A program made the position numbers and the translations under genes. A stretch of DNA of 39,604 nucleotides from JBMYQA01 sp049600855 (GTDB lineage Bacteria; Bacteroidota; Bacteroidia; Cytophagales; Flammeovirgaceae), in the NCBI GenBank assembly GCA_049600855.1, contig JBMYQA010000019.1:1-39604 (forward strand), written 5' to 3'. Positions 24,386 to 31,558 of this stretch are shown one piece after another. Every line of letters starts with the position of its first letter. The stretch's first letter is position 1. The notes below the pieces were generated by a model. That model was not told the DNA's origin. It was given only the letters and a program-made list of their open reading frames with translations, and ran no database searches.

Positions 24386-25993
24386 ATGGAGTTTTTAGAA
24401 GATTTTATTGACAAGTTTGAACATTTTCACTGGACGTTTTACTTCGTATGCTTCGCTACCATTGCACTTATTGTGATGTTTATCCAAGATGTTACCAACA
24501 AGAAGCAAACCATCAAACACAATTTCCCTATCGTTGGTCGAATTCGCTATTTATTGGAATCGGTTGGACCAGAACTGAGGCAATATATTGTCGCGAATAA
24601 CCGAGACGAATTGCCATTTAACCGAGGAGAACGTTCTTGGATTTATGCATCATCTAAGCGAGAAAATAATTACGCGAGTTTTGGTACAGATAAAGATTTA
24701 TACAACCCCGGCCATGTATTTATTAATCCGAATATGTTTCCTTATCGGGTGGAGCCTGGCCATGTCAATCACAAAGATCCGTACTTCATTCCTTGTGCAA
24801 AAGTGATGGGGGAATACCACAACCGAAAACGGCCTTACAGACCTTATTCCATATTAAATATTTCTGCAATGAGCTTTGGCTCCCTTTCAGCCAATGCGGT
24901 TACGGCACTAAATATAGGCGCTAAAAAAATTGGTTGCTGGCACAATACGGGCGAAGGAAGTCTATCTCCTTATCATTCGCATGGTGCAGATGTGATTTTT
25001 CACTTTGGTACAGGTTACTTTGGTTGTCGTGATGATGAGGGTAATTTTTCAATGGAAAAGATGAAGGAAATTGTCGATAAAAATCCTTTTGTACGGGCAA
25101 TTGAAGTCAAGTTGTCGCAAGGTGCTAAGCCTGGGAAAGGTGGGGTGTTACCTGCCAAAAAGATTACCCCTGAAATCGCCAAAATTCGACATATTCCATT
25201 AAACAAGGACGTACTTTCTCCTCCTTACCATTCGGCATTTAAAACCTTGGAGGAAATGATTGATTTTATTGAGGATATTGCCGAGAACACGGGATTACCT
25301 GTAGGAATTAAATCGGCAGTAGGTAAACTTCAAATGTGGGAAGAATTGGCAGATTTGATGATAGCCACAGGAAAAGGACCTGATTTTATCACCATAGATG
25401 GTGGTGAAGGCGGAACAGGAGCAGCGCCTCCATCTTTTGCCGACCATGTGGCACTTCCTTTTGTTTATGGTTTTGCTAGTGTATATAAAATTTTCAAAGA
25501 CAGAGGCTTAGCTGATAAATTGGTTTTTGTTGGTGCAGGAAGGTTAGGTTTCCCGGCCATGTCATTGAAAGCAATGGCCATGGGCGTTGATGTGATCAAT
25601 GTAGCACGAGAAGCAATGATGGCAATTGGATGTATTCAGGCACAGGAATGCCATACGAACTTCTGTCCAACAGGCGTTGCTACTCAAAATAAATGGCTCT
25701 CTTCTGGACTTGATCCTAAAAATAAATCAGAGCGTTTTTATAATTATGTCAAAACTTTCCGCAAAGAGATGTTGGAAATTACGCATGCCTGTGGATACGA
25801 ACATCCTTGTCAAATGACGATGGATGATGTAGATGTGAGTATGGGTGATAACAACCAAACACAAACGCTGAAAGAAGCTTATAACTATGAAAAAGTGCCT
25901 GTTCCGTTTAAAAATATGGCTCATTTAAAAGAATGTCCTCATTTGGGAGGCGATTATGCCCGTGAACAAGCGGCTAAACTGCATGCAGTTTAA
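24386..25993 (+). CDS. FMN-binding glutamate synthase family protein
   Basis: A 535-residue protein with an N-terminal membrane helix (about 16-36, FYFVCFATIALIVMFIQDV) and the glutamate-synthase alpha/beta barrel. The barrel has SILNISAMSFGSLSANAVTALNIGA, CWHNTGEGSLSPYHSHGADVIFHFGTGYFGCRD, VEVKLSQGAKPGKGG-type, and ITIDGGEGGTGAAPP segments for FMN and 2-oxoglutarate. The 3Fe-4S ligands are Cys416, Cys422 and Cys427 in CIQAQECHTNFCPTG. It lacks the glutaminase domain, so it is not a full GltB. Stand-alone members are widespread and of uncertain substrate. A terminator follows. Confidence 0.9.
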   Translation: MEFLEDFIDKFEHFHWTFYFVCFATIALIVMFIQDVTNKKQTIKHNFPIVGRIRYLLESVGPELRQYIVANNRDELPFNRGERSWIYASSKRENNYASFGTDKDLYNPGHVFINPNMFPYRVEPGHVNHKDPYFIPCAKVMGEYHNRKRPYRPYSILNISAMSFGSLSANAVTALNIGAKKIGCWHNTGEGSLSPYHSHGADVIFHFGTGYFGCRDDEGNFSMEKMKEIVDKNPFVRAIEVKLSQGAKPGKGGVLPAKKITPEIAKIRHIPLNKDVLSPPYHSAFKTLEEMIDFIEDIAENTGLPVGIKSAVGKLQMWEELADLMIATGKGPDFITIDGGEGGTGAAPPSFADHVALPFVYGFASVYKIFKDRGLADKLVFVGAGRLGFPAMSLKAMAMGVDVINVAREAMMAIGCIQAQECHTNFCPTGVATQNKWLSSGLDPKNKSERFYNYVKTFRKEMLEITHACGYEHPCQMTMDDVDVSMGDNNQTQTLKEAYNYEKVPVPFKNMAHLKECPHLGGDYAREQAAKLHAV

Positions 25994-26027
25994 TAGTGTT
26001 TTAGCTAAAAGAAAGGCGATTTAATAG

Positions 26028-26056
26028 AAAAGACGCGAATGATATAGCGTCTTTTT
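26028..26056 (+). terminator. Intrinsic terminator of the glutamate-synthase-like gene
   Basis: AAAAGACGC and GCGTCTTTT pair around a 10-base loop and end in a T run. Confidence 0.85.
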
Positions 26057-26234
26057 GTGTTGCCTTTTGTAGGAGATTAAGCTTTTAAGATGAGTTGTTC
26101 ACTACTAAAAATGGAAATATTTCAGGAATGTAAAGTAGATTCAATCATCTTTTTTAATTATCTTTTACATTTCTCTTTAAAACTCTTTAGCAAATAATCA
26201 TTCCAAAACTAATCATTATGTTTGCGGAGGTGGT

Positions 26235-26242
26235 TATATTTG
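26235..26242 (+). promoter_or_regulatory. Putative -7 element for the SiaC-like gene
   Basis: TATATTTG is a perfect TAnnTTTG match, 75 bases before the start codon. A clear -33 box at the usual distance is not seen. Confidence 0.4.
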
Positions 26243-26316
26243 TAGATTATCATAGCATGTGAGTGGTAGCATGGTGGTTGCTACTCTCTATTCAAACTGA
26301 ACTTTGCAAAACTTAG

Positions 26317-26706
26317 ATGGAGCGTCTCTACTTACAATCAACACAAAAGTATATGCCTACGGTTATACTCGATCCAGATTCATGTGAATTTGAGTTGATT
26401 GGTCAGTGCTACATGGAACATACCGATTTGTTTTTTCAACCCATTTTTGAGTGGCTTGATGAATTTTTACTGATCAACCATGAGCTTGTATCATTAAATA
26501 TAAAACTTTCCTATTTTAATACTTCTGCGGTAAAATGCATCTGGGAGTTTCTGAATCGCTTGGCAAAATACCATAAACGATCTGGACAAGAGGTGGCAAT
26601 TAATTGGTACTTTGATGAAGAAGACGATAACATGCACGATATCTACCTAGACTTTGAGGAAGAAATTCCATTAAAATTCAATCATATTCAGAGTGATGAA
26701 GGTTAA
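26317..26706 (+). CDS. SiaC-family (DUF1987) regulatory phosphoprotein
   Basis: A 129-residue protein of the DUF1987/SiaC family. The core is PTVILDPDSCEFELIGQCYMEHTDLFFQPIFEWLDEFL, then LNIKLSYFNTSAVKCIWEFLNRL and VAINWYFDEEDDNMHDIYLDFEEE. Thr69 in YFNTS corresponds to the Thr phosphorylated in SiaC of Pseudomonas, where SiaB kinase and SiaA phosphatase control binding to the diguanylate cyclase SiaD. None of those partners is nearby, so the local circuit is unknown. Its end overlaps the convergent neighbour by 29 bases. Confidence 0.85.
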   Translation: MERLYLQSTQKYMPTVILDPDSCEFELIGQCYMEHTDLFFQPIFEWLDEFLLINHELVSLNIKLSYFNTSAVKCIWEFLNRLAKYHKRSGQEVAINWYFDEEDDNMHDIYLDFEEEIPLKFNHIQSDEG

Positions 26707-27475
26707 TCGTTTTCACCGTATGTTTTTCTTCAATATAAATGAGTAAGTTATTATAGACTAAAAAAGATTCATTTCCTATCCCCTTCAATTCACGATCAAG
26801 TATAGCTTGATAAATAGGTGTGCCTGATTTTGTCATGATTAATAAATGCTGGGTATAGAAAACCTGCTCTTGCTCATAATACGCGATGATGAGTAAGTGA
26901 TCATGCTCCAAATAATCGATAACCATACTTGCTTGCACTTGAAACTTAGTAGCTAAAAAATTTGCTACGGTATCGAAATATGGCGTTTCGCTCACATAAC
27001 GACTAGGGAGTTGAACATCCACTACGTGACTTTCAAATTGAGTAATGGTTTGCGATTGAGCCTGTTTGCTATTGCCCGTATGTATATCAACCAGCTCCCT
27101 GCTTTGCTGAGGAGTTTGCAAAATCACGTGTTGTTGATTAGCAGTTTCAAATAACCCTTCACTCATCCACAATCCTTCCCCTGCTTTTCCGTCAATAGCA
27201 ATTAACTGTTTAGCTTCTGGGTTTTGACTGTCTGCAAATTCAGTAATTAGCAGTACACCTGAAACCGCATATTGCATCGTTAACCACCAAGGCTCTTCCA
27301 GCATATAATCTGCCCAGAGTACAGATTGATCGGTTAAGTCTATGGCACTAAACATGACCTCTCGCTCCTCTTCATCCCTTACCTCTACAAATAACAGGTT
27401 TTGTGTATCATCAATTAGTAATTTCCAGATTTTTCCTGCACTATGGTATAAATTAACACTTTTTATAGGTGGCAT
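26678..27475 (-). CDS. DUF4905-like protein
   Basis: A 265-residue soluble protein without signal peptide. It reads as a chain of beta-strands (GKIWKLLIDDTQNLLFVEVRDEEEREVMFSAIDL, SVLWADYMLEEPWWLTMQYAVSGVLLITEF, AKQLIAIDGKAGEGLW), a pattern I associate with the Bacteroidota DUF4905 family, perhaps a small beta-propeller. Function unknown. The strand-turn repetition (LIAIDGKAGEGLW, LVDIHTGNSK) resembles PQQ-like blades. Family placement is from memory of pattern only. Confidence 0.65.
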   Translation of the reverse strand: MPPIKSVNLYHSAGKIWKLLIDDTQNLLFVEVRDEEEREVMFSAIDLTDQSVLWADYMLEEPWWLTMQYAVSGVLLITEFADSQNPEAKQLIAIDGKAGEGLWMSEGLFETANQQHVILQTPQQSRELVDIHTGNSKQAQSQTITQFESHVVDVQLPSRYVSETPYFDTVANFLATKFQVQASMVIDYLEHDHLLIIAYYEQEQVFYTQHLLIMTKSGTPIYQAILDRELKGIGNESFLVYNNLLIYIEEKHTVKTINLHHSEYD

Positions 27476-27606
27476 GCTGTTGGAGTTTTGCGCTACAATC
27501 TGTTAACTTTACAGAATTTTAGTTAGAGTTTTGACCAAATTATAGACCGTATTGTCTATTATCAAGAGCTAGTTAAAGATTAATCATTTAAAAATCCTTT
27601 TACCAA

Positions 27607-27626
27607 GTACTTTGATTACAAAGTAC
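27607..27626. promoter_or_regulatory. Palindromic site GTACTTTG-N4-CAAAGTAC
   Basis: Perfect 8-bp inverted repeat with a 4-base ATTA centre, 44 bases ahead of the MORN-type gene and in the divergent space with the DUF4905-like gene. It has the same half-site as the palindrome upstream of the pirin gene. Confidence 0.5.
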
Positions 27627-27669
27627 GAAGGCTCAATTTGGCACATTCTATGAATACCTAAGAGTTATT

Positions 27670-28542
27670 ATGAAATACTTGCGCATTCCATCTATTTATT
27701 TGGTATTTACCTTAAGTCTTTTCCTAAATCTGCAACTCATTGCTCAAGAGGACGACAAGACTAATGGTACATCTGCTGATACTGCTTTGGTAACATTGGA
27801 AGAATTTGAGCAACCAACCTTGGAACTCAGTCCCAATGCAGTTGATAAGAAAAAGCGAAAAGAGGCGAAAAAAAATCAGCAAAAAGCCAAAACCAAAAAA
27901 GCGAAAAAGAACGTTTTTTATGGCATAAAGGCCAAAAAGTTCATCATCAAAAAAGTGAGAGGCAAAAATGTGTACACTGAAAAGTTTTATGTGCTTCCCA
28001 ATTATCAGCCTCCCAGTAAATATGCCCAAGAAAAGTATTACTTTGATCCAAGAGCGAAGCCTACTAAGCGCAAAATTGTGAGAGTAGCTTATGTGCATCA
28101 AAAATATGGTTTACCCCTTCATGGGACTTATGAGAAAAAAGTAAATGGAGAAACGATTGAGAAAGGCATTTACTATAAAGGAACCAAACATGGTAGGTGG
28201 GAAAAGTACAAAATCAATAAGCGGGATAATCGTGGCTATGAATTGATTGAAAAGAAAAAGTATGATAAAGGCTTCCCTAAAGATGCCCATATTACCTACT
28301 ACGACCATAAAAAAACGAAGGTTAAGGAAGTGATTCCTTTCGTGGATGAAAAACGAGAGGGCACGTATCTGAAGTTTTATAAAAGCGGTCGATTAATGGA
28401 AAAGGGGAAATACCAAAATGAAAAGAAAGTAGGGAAATGGACCGAATACTATGATCGTGATCGTGCGAATCGAAAAGTGGTAACGGAGTATCCTAAATAT
28501 TACTGGGAAGAAGGCGAAGGTAAGGTTATTAATAGATGGTAG
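27670..28542 (+). CDS. Secreted MORN-like repeat protein
   Basis: A 290-residue protein with a signal peptide (to about Ala25, LNLQLIA before QEDD) and a strongly basic middle (KKRKEAKKNQQKAKTKKAKK, about 57-76). The C-terminal half has repeated MORN/YwqK-type units: GLPLHGTYEKKVNGETIEKGIYYKG, KHGRWEKYK, REGTYLKFYKSGRLMEKGKYQ and KVGKWTEYYD. Similar Bacteroidota proteins are exported and of unknown role, perhaps peptidoglycan or lipid contact. A perfect palindromic site lies just upstream, and a 24-bp palindrome overlaps its stop codon. Confidence 0.75.
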   Translation: MKYLRIPSIYLVFTLSLFLNLQLIAQEDDKTNGTSADTALVTLEEFEQPTLELSPNAVDKKKRKEAKKNQQKAKTKKAKKNVFYGIKAKKFIIKKVRGKNVYTEKFYVLPNYQPPSKYAQEKYYFDPRAKPTKRKIVRVAYVHQKYGLPLHGTYEKKVNGETIEKGIYYKGTKHGRWEKYKINKRDNRGYELIEKKKYDKGFPKDAHITYYDHKKTKVKEVIPFVDEKREGTYLKFYKSGRLMEKGKYQNEKKVGKWTEYYDRDRANRKVVTEYPKYYWEEGEGKVINRW

Positions 28543-28564
28543 AGATACAAAATTTTGTATCTCT
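28541..28564. terminator. 24-bp perfect palindrome between convergent genes
   Basis: AGAGATACAAAA followed directly by TTTTGTATCTCT. It overlaps the TAG of the MORN-type gene and lies 20 bases from the end of the minus-strand ribbon-helix-helix gene. It may act as a two-way terminator, though T runs are short, or as a protein-binding site. Confidence 0.45.
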
Positions 28565-28583
28565 CTACTGCACCCAACTACCA

Positions 28584-28754
28584 TTATTTATCGTCATCAT
28601 CCTTTTTTTTCAACCGCTTCGCCTCCAAAAGCATTTTGTGGAGCATCCATTCGATCTGCCCATTTGTACTGCGAAATTCATCAGCAGCCCACTTTTCGAT
28701 AGCTTTGTAAGTTTCAGGATCAATTCGTAAAACAAATGATTTCTTTTTTGCCAT
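28584..28754 (-). CDS. Arc-type ribbon-helix-helix protein
   Basis: A 56-residue protein with a ribbon-helix-helix fold: strand KKSFVLRIDPE, helix TYKAIEKWAADEF, turn RSTNGQ, helix IEWMLHKMLLEAKRL, then a charged KKKDDDDK tail. Arc/CopG-type proteins bind DNA as dimers through the N-terminal strand. I chose the ATG at 28754 because the strand starts there in relatives; a more distant ATG would add 16 unlike residues. It lies downstream of the SPFH gene on the same strand, a pairing known in several phyla. No toxin gene is adjacent. Confidence 0.82.
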   Translation of the reverse strand: MAKKKSFVLRIDPETYKAIEKWAADEFRSTNGQIEWMLHKMLLEAKRLKKKDDDDK

Positions 28755-28788
28755 GTGGTTTGGATTCCTATACCAAGATGTAACAAAT

Positions 28789-28812
28789 GGTTCTCGTAAC
28801 ACTACGAGAACC
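28789..28812. promoter_or_regulatory. Perfect 10-bp inverted repeat ahead of the RHH gene
   Basis: GGTTCTCGTA and TACGAGAACC flank a 4-base ACAC centre, 35 bases upstream of the RHH start. There is no T run after it on either strand, so an operator or an attenuating hairpin is more likely than a terminator. Confidence 0.5.
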
Positions 28813-28866
28813 GGTCATTAGTTGTTGGTCAGTGAAAAATCGTATTTTTGTTTAGCGTTGTCTGAT

Positions 28867-29736
28867 TTATTGATGTAACGTTCCTGTGTTAATTACAGGA
28901 CTTGCATCCCGATCTCCACAAAGCACAACCATCAGGTTACTCACCATAGTTGCTTTCTTATCTTCATCTAAATCAATAATGTCTTTTTCAGAGAGTTTTT
29001 CCAATGCAGACTCTACCATTCCTACTGCACCTTCAACAATTTTAAGACGAGCTGCTACAATAGCCTCCGCTTGTTGTCTACGCAACATGGCATTTGCAAT
29101 TTCAGGTGCGTAAGCCAAATAACCAATTCGAGCTTCTAGTACATTAATACCTGCAATTTGTAAACGGGCATCTAATTCTTTTTCCAATGCTTCATTCACT
29201 TCATGCAAACCAGAACGTAAGGTGACTTCTTGCTGATCATCATCAAAATTATCATAGGGGTATAAGCCTGCGAGCTTTCTTACTGCAGCATCGGTTTGAA
29301 CACGGACAAAGCTACGATAATCATCTACTTCGAAGGCTGCTTTGAACGTGTCTTGCACTTTCCAAACCAAAATAACACTGATCAGGATTGGATTACCCAT
29401 TTTATCATTCACTTTCACACGCTCACTATCAAAGTTCCTTGCTCTTAATGAAATGGATTGACGCTTATAAAAAGGATTGGCCCAAAAGAACCCATTCGCT
29501 TTTACTGTGCCTTTATACTCTCCAAAGAGCACCAATACCTTCGAACCGTTCGGATTGACAATAAAGAATCCAATCAGTAATAATAGAATGGTGGGAATTA
29601 AGATAATGGCAACTATGCGGAGTGGTATATTGTAGGCAGCCATGGTAAATGCCCATATATCTACTCCAATTAAAATTAATATAAGGAGCAAGACTAAATA
29701 CCCCGATATGGGTTTGGTTGTTTTTTCCTGATTCAT
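28867..29736 (-). CDS. SPFH-domain membrane protein
   Basis: A 289-residue protein with two N-terminal membrane helices (about 12-32 and 36-58) and an SPFH (stomatin/prohibitin/flotillin) domain: GSKVLVLFGEYKGTVKANGFFWANPFYKRQSISLRARNF, NPILISVILVWKVQDTFKAAFEVDDYRSFVRVQTDAAVRKLAGLYPYD and LQIAGINVLEARIGYLAYAPEIANAMLRRQQAEAIVAAR. Such proteins form membrane-bound oligomers that organise lipid domains or proteases. An RHH protein is encoded downstream; inverted repeats lie ahead of both genes. Confidence 0.92.
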   Translation of the reverse strand: MNQEKTTKPISGYLVLLLILILIGVDIWAFTMAAYNIPLRIVAIILIPTILLLLIGFFIVNPNGSKVLVLFGEYKGTVKANGFFWANPFYKRQSISLRARNFDSERVKVNDKMGNPILISVILVWKVQDTFKAAFEVDDYRSFVRVQTDAAVRKLAGLYPYDNFDDDQQEVTLRSGLHEVNEALEKELDARLQIAGINVLEARIGYLAYAPEIANAMLRRQQAEAIVAARLKIVEGAVGMVESALEKLSEKDIIDLDEDKKATMVSNLMVVLCGDRDASPVINTGTLHQ

Positions 29737-29745
29737 AACTATAGT

Positions 29746-29772
29746 ATTGTGATATTAAAATGATATCACAAT
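29746..29772. promoter_or_regulatory. Perfect 10-bp inverted repeat ahead of the SPFH gene
   Basis: ATTGTGATAT and ATATCACAAT are separated by seven bases and lie 10 bases from the SPFH start codon. Position and symmetry suggest an operator; its sequence differs from the one ahead of the RHH gene. Confidence 0.5.
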
Positions 29773-30017
29773 TATATTGAAATATTTTGAATTAACCAAT
29801 ATTGCCGATCAATTGCCTGTGTTTCCGAAAATTAATCGGAATTTTTGATCAAAAATCTCTTGATGCAAGTGGTATGTGTGGTAAATCGTTTACCACAAGT
29901 GCGTAAAGCAAGCTGAATTTATGGATTGGGAAGTGCTATTTCACATAAGGGAGGCGAGCTATATATGATGTAGCAAAGAACGGTAGGAAAATGAGAAGAA
30001 AGGGATGCAACACCTAT

Positions 30018-30068
30018 AGTGTTCGATTTTGTGTTCACTTTTTCAAAAAAAGTGTTCGATTTCGAACA
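30018..30068. repeat. Phased direct repeat and 16-bp palindrome
   Basis: AGTGTTCGATTT occurs at 30018-30029 and 30051-30062, a 33-base period (about three helical turns), with a partial GTGTTCA at 30031. The second copy is part of TGTTCGATTTCGAACA (30053-30068), a perfect palindrome apart from its 2-base centre. This looks like a cluster of binding sites for one regulator. Confidence 0.5.
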
Positions 30069-30211
30069 TGGCATATTCTATAGTTGAAGATTGATTCATA
30101 TATAAAGTTCTGATTATCAATTAAATAAACCAAATGGCATACCGATTGTAAATTACTTGGCACAGTGTCAAATTAATAACAACAAGAACAAAAACTTAAA
30201 AAAACAAAATC

Positions 30212-30616
30212 ATGGAAAAGGCAACATTAAAACAAAACATTATCCGCGAAATCGTCATTGCCCTTGTTTGTATTTTAATAGCTATTTCAAGTACTGCATT
30301 TGGAGCAGCAAAAACCACAAAAACTAACTTGAAAGGCAAGGGTACACAAGAAAAAACGAAAAGAACAGCTTTAACCGCAGATGAATTAGCATTATTCAAA
30401 CTACTTGAAAAGGAACATCAGGCAGAACAGCTTGAAATCGCAAAAATTTCAGATACAGAAACGATTAACTACAAAAAAGTATTGGTGTATGATATGGCAG
30501 GAACGCTATTACAAGAGCAAGACAGCCAAAAAGCCGCAATAGATTTACTTAAACTTCCGAAAGGCGCAAAATTACTTACTGTAGATGATGATTTGGCGAT
30601 CTACATCGTGCTCTAG
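30212..30616 (+). CDS. Small exported protein of unknown function
   Basis: A 134-residue protein with an N-terminal hydrophobic segment (about 11-31, REIVIALVCILIAISSTAFG) that reads as a signal peptide. A basic linker (KTTKTNLKGKGTQEKTKRT) leads to a compact C-terminal part: LALFKLLEKEHQAEQLEIAK, YKKVLVYDMAGTLLQEQ and KGAKLLTVDDDLAIYIVL. I do not recognise the family. The repeat cluster upstream and the terminator downstream make it a single, probably regulated, transcription unit. Confidence 0.65.
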   Translation: MEKATLKQNIIREIVIALVCILIAISSTAFGAAKTTKTNLKGKGTQEKTKRTALTADELALFKLLEKEHQAEQLEIAKISDTETINYKKVLVYDMAGTLLQEQDSQKAAIDLLKLPKGAKLLTVDDDLAIYIVL

Positions 30617-30660
30617 TAAGAAGCATAAACTAACAGAAACCACAGCTTGTTAAAGGCTCA

Positions 30661-30697
30661 AATTCCCGAGAAAACTCATGTTTTCGGGAATTTTTTT
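30661..30697 (+). terminator. Intrinsic terminator of the small exported protein gene
   Basis: AATTCCCGA and AAAAC pair with GTTTT and CGGGAATT around TCAT with a small bulge, and T7 follows. It also separates the convergent Hpt gene. Confidence 0.85.
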
Positions 30698-30712
30698 ATG
30701 GTTATAGGGTGT

Positions 30713-31069
30713 TTATTCAATTTTTATCTCTTTTAGCTCTTCCACCGCAGCCAAACATTGTTCTACTACAAATTTCTGTGTTTGGTCAAGCTCTTCAAAG
30801 TTGCGTTCATTTTTGGTACAATCTTCAATTTTGAGTATACCATCAATCACATGCTTGAGGCCAATAAAATTTGCGGAAGACTTGAGGTCGTGAGCAGCTT
30901 TGTAAGCAGCAGCCCATTCTTTAGCAGCAATAGCCCGCTGAAGCTCAGCAGTTTCCATTGGTATCTTCTCAATAAATAGCTCTACCATTTCCTTCACAAA
31001 GGCTAAATCGCCATCACTGAAAGTTTTTAGATAGCTGAGATCAATCATTATTTCTTTTTTATCTTCCAT
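30713..31069 (-). CDS. Stand-alone Hpt phosphotransfer protein
   Basis: A 118-residue four-helix protein with the Hpt motif KAAHDLKSSANFIGLKHV; His60 is the phosphoacceptor. It has FVKEMVELFIEKIPMETAELQRAI before and a helical end CLAAVEELKEI after. It should relay phosphate between a hybrid histidine kinase and a response regulator, neither of which is nearby. Bacteroidota carry many separate Hpt genes. Confidence 0.85.
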   Translation of the reverse strand: MEDKKEIMIDLSYLKTFSDGDLAFVKEMVELFIEKIPMETAELQRAIAAKEWAAAYKAAHDLKSSANFIGLKHVIDGILKIEDCTKNERNFEELDQTQKFVVEQCLAAVEELKEIKIE

Positions 31070-31558
31070 TTCCTAGCAAAGTGTGGTAATACAAGTCATA
31101 CCCCTTAATTATTATTGTACTATTTGTGTCTTGTGGAAACTCTTTCCTTTTGTGTTAGATGCTCAAATTCATTTTTGAATCTTAAAAAAAATATTCATAT
31201 CAATGAATCTGTTCTTAATGAGATATTTTTCTTTCCCTAAGTTAAACTAACAATTTTGTTATTGGAGTACAAGACTATTTTAAAATTGTCAAAAAGTTTT
31301 CTGCATTTACGCCCAAGGGTTTACTATTCCAAATAAAGCCAATTATTTCTATACTAACTCACCTTTGTTGCTTGAATTGTCTTTCTGTGTAAAATGTTAT
31401 AGCCGAAAATAATATTTATTGAATTTTTCAAAGAAGGAATTACACATTGTTAACAATTTGAAGAGGGTTTCAAAAAAAATGAGGTGATCTTGTGGAATAG
31501 CTGCGCGCCATCCATCTCCTATACAAACATTCAAAATTAAACTAATCCCATCACCCTA
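31070..31558. other. 489-bp AT-rich intergenic region
   Basis: No gene or RNA is recognised. The only structure noted is a perfect 12-bp palindrome, ATTGTTAACAAT, at 31446-31457, about 100 bases before the VWA lipoprotein gene. A clear TAnnTTTG promoter is not seen on either strand. Confidence 0.55.

Larger units (their letters stand above)
25994..26316. other. 323-bp intergenic region
   Basis: It holds the terminator of the upstream gene and, at 26235-26242, a perfect TATATTTG -7 element for the downstream gene. A GAGTGGTAGC / GCTACTCTC imperfect hairpin lies at about 26261-26289. No gene is seen. Confidence 0.6.
29737..30211. other. 475-bp intergenic region with operator-like repeats
   Basis: No gene is seen. 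It holds an inverted repeat just upstream of the SPFH gene (29746-29772), the 33-bp-phased repeat cluster at 30018-30068, and otherwise AT-rich sequence before the small secreted protein gene at 30212. Confidence 0.6.

Noticed and set aside
28584..28754. RHH protein as an antitoxin of a toxin-antitoxin pair
   Set aside because: No toxin-like gene is next to it; the upstream partner is an SPFH protein.
30053..30068. GTTCGA as a tRNA T-loop or LexA box
   Set aside because: No cloverleaf can be built around it, and the spacing does not match the known LexA patterns (GAAC-N4-GTTC or GTTC-N7-GTTC).
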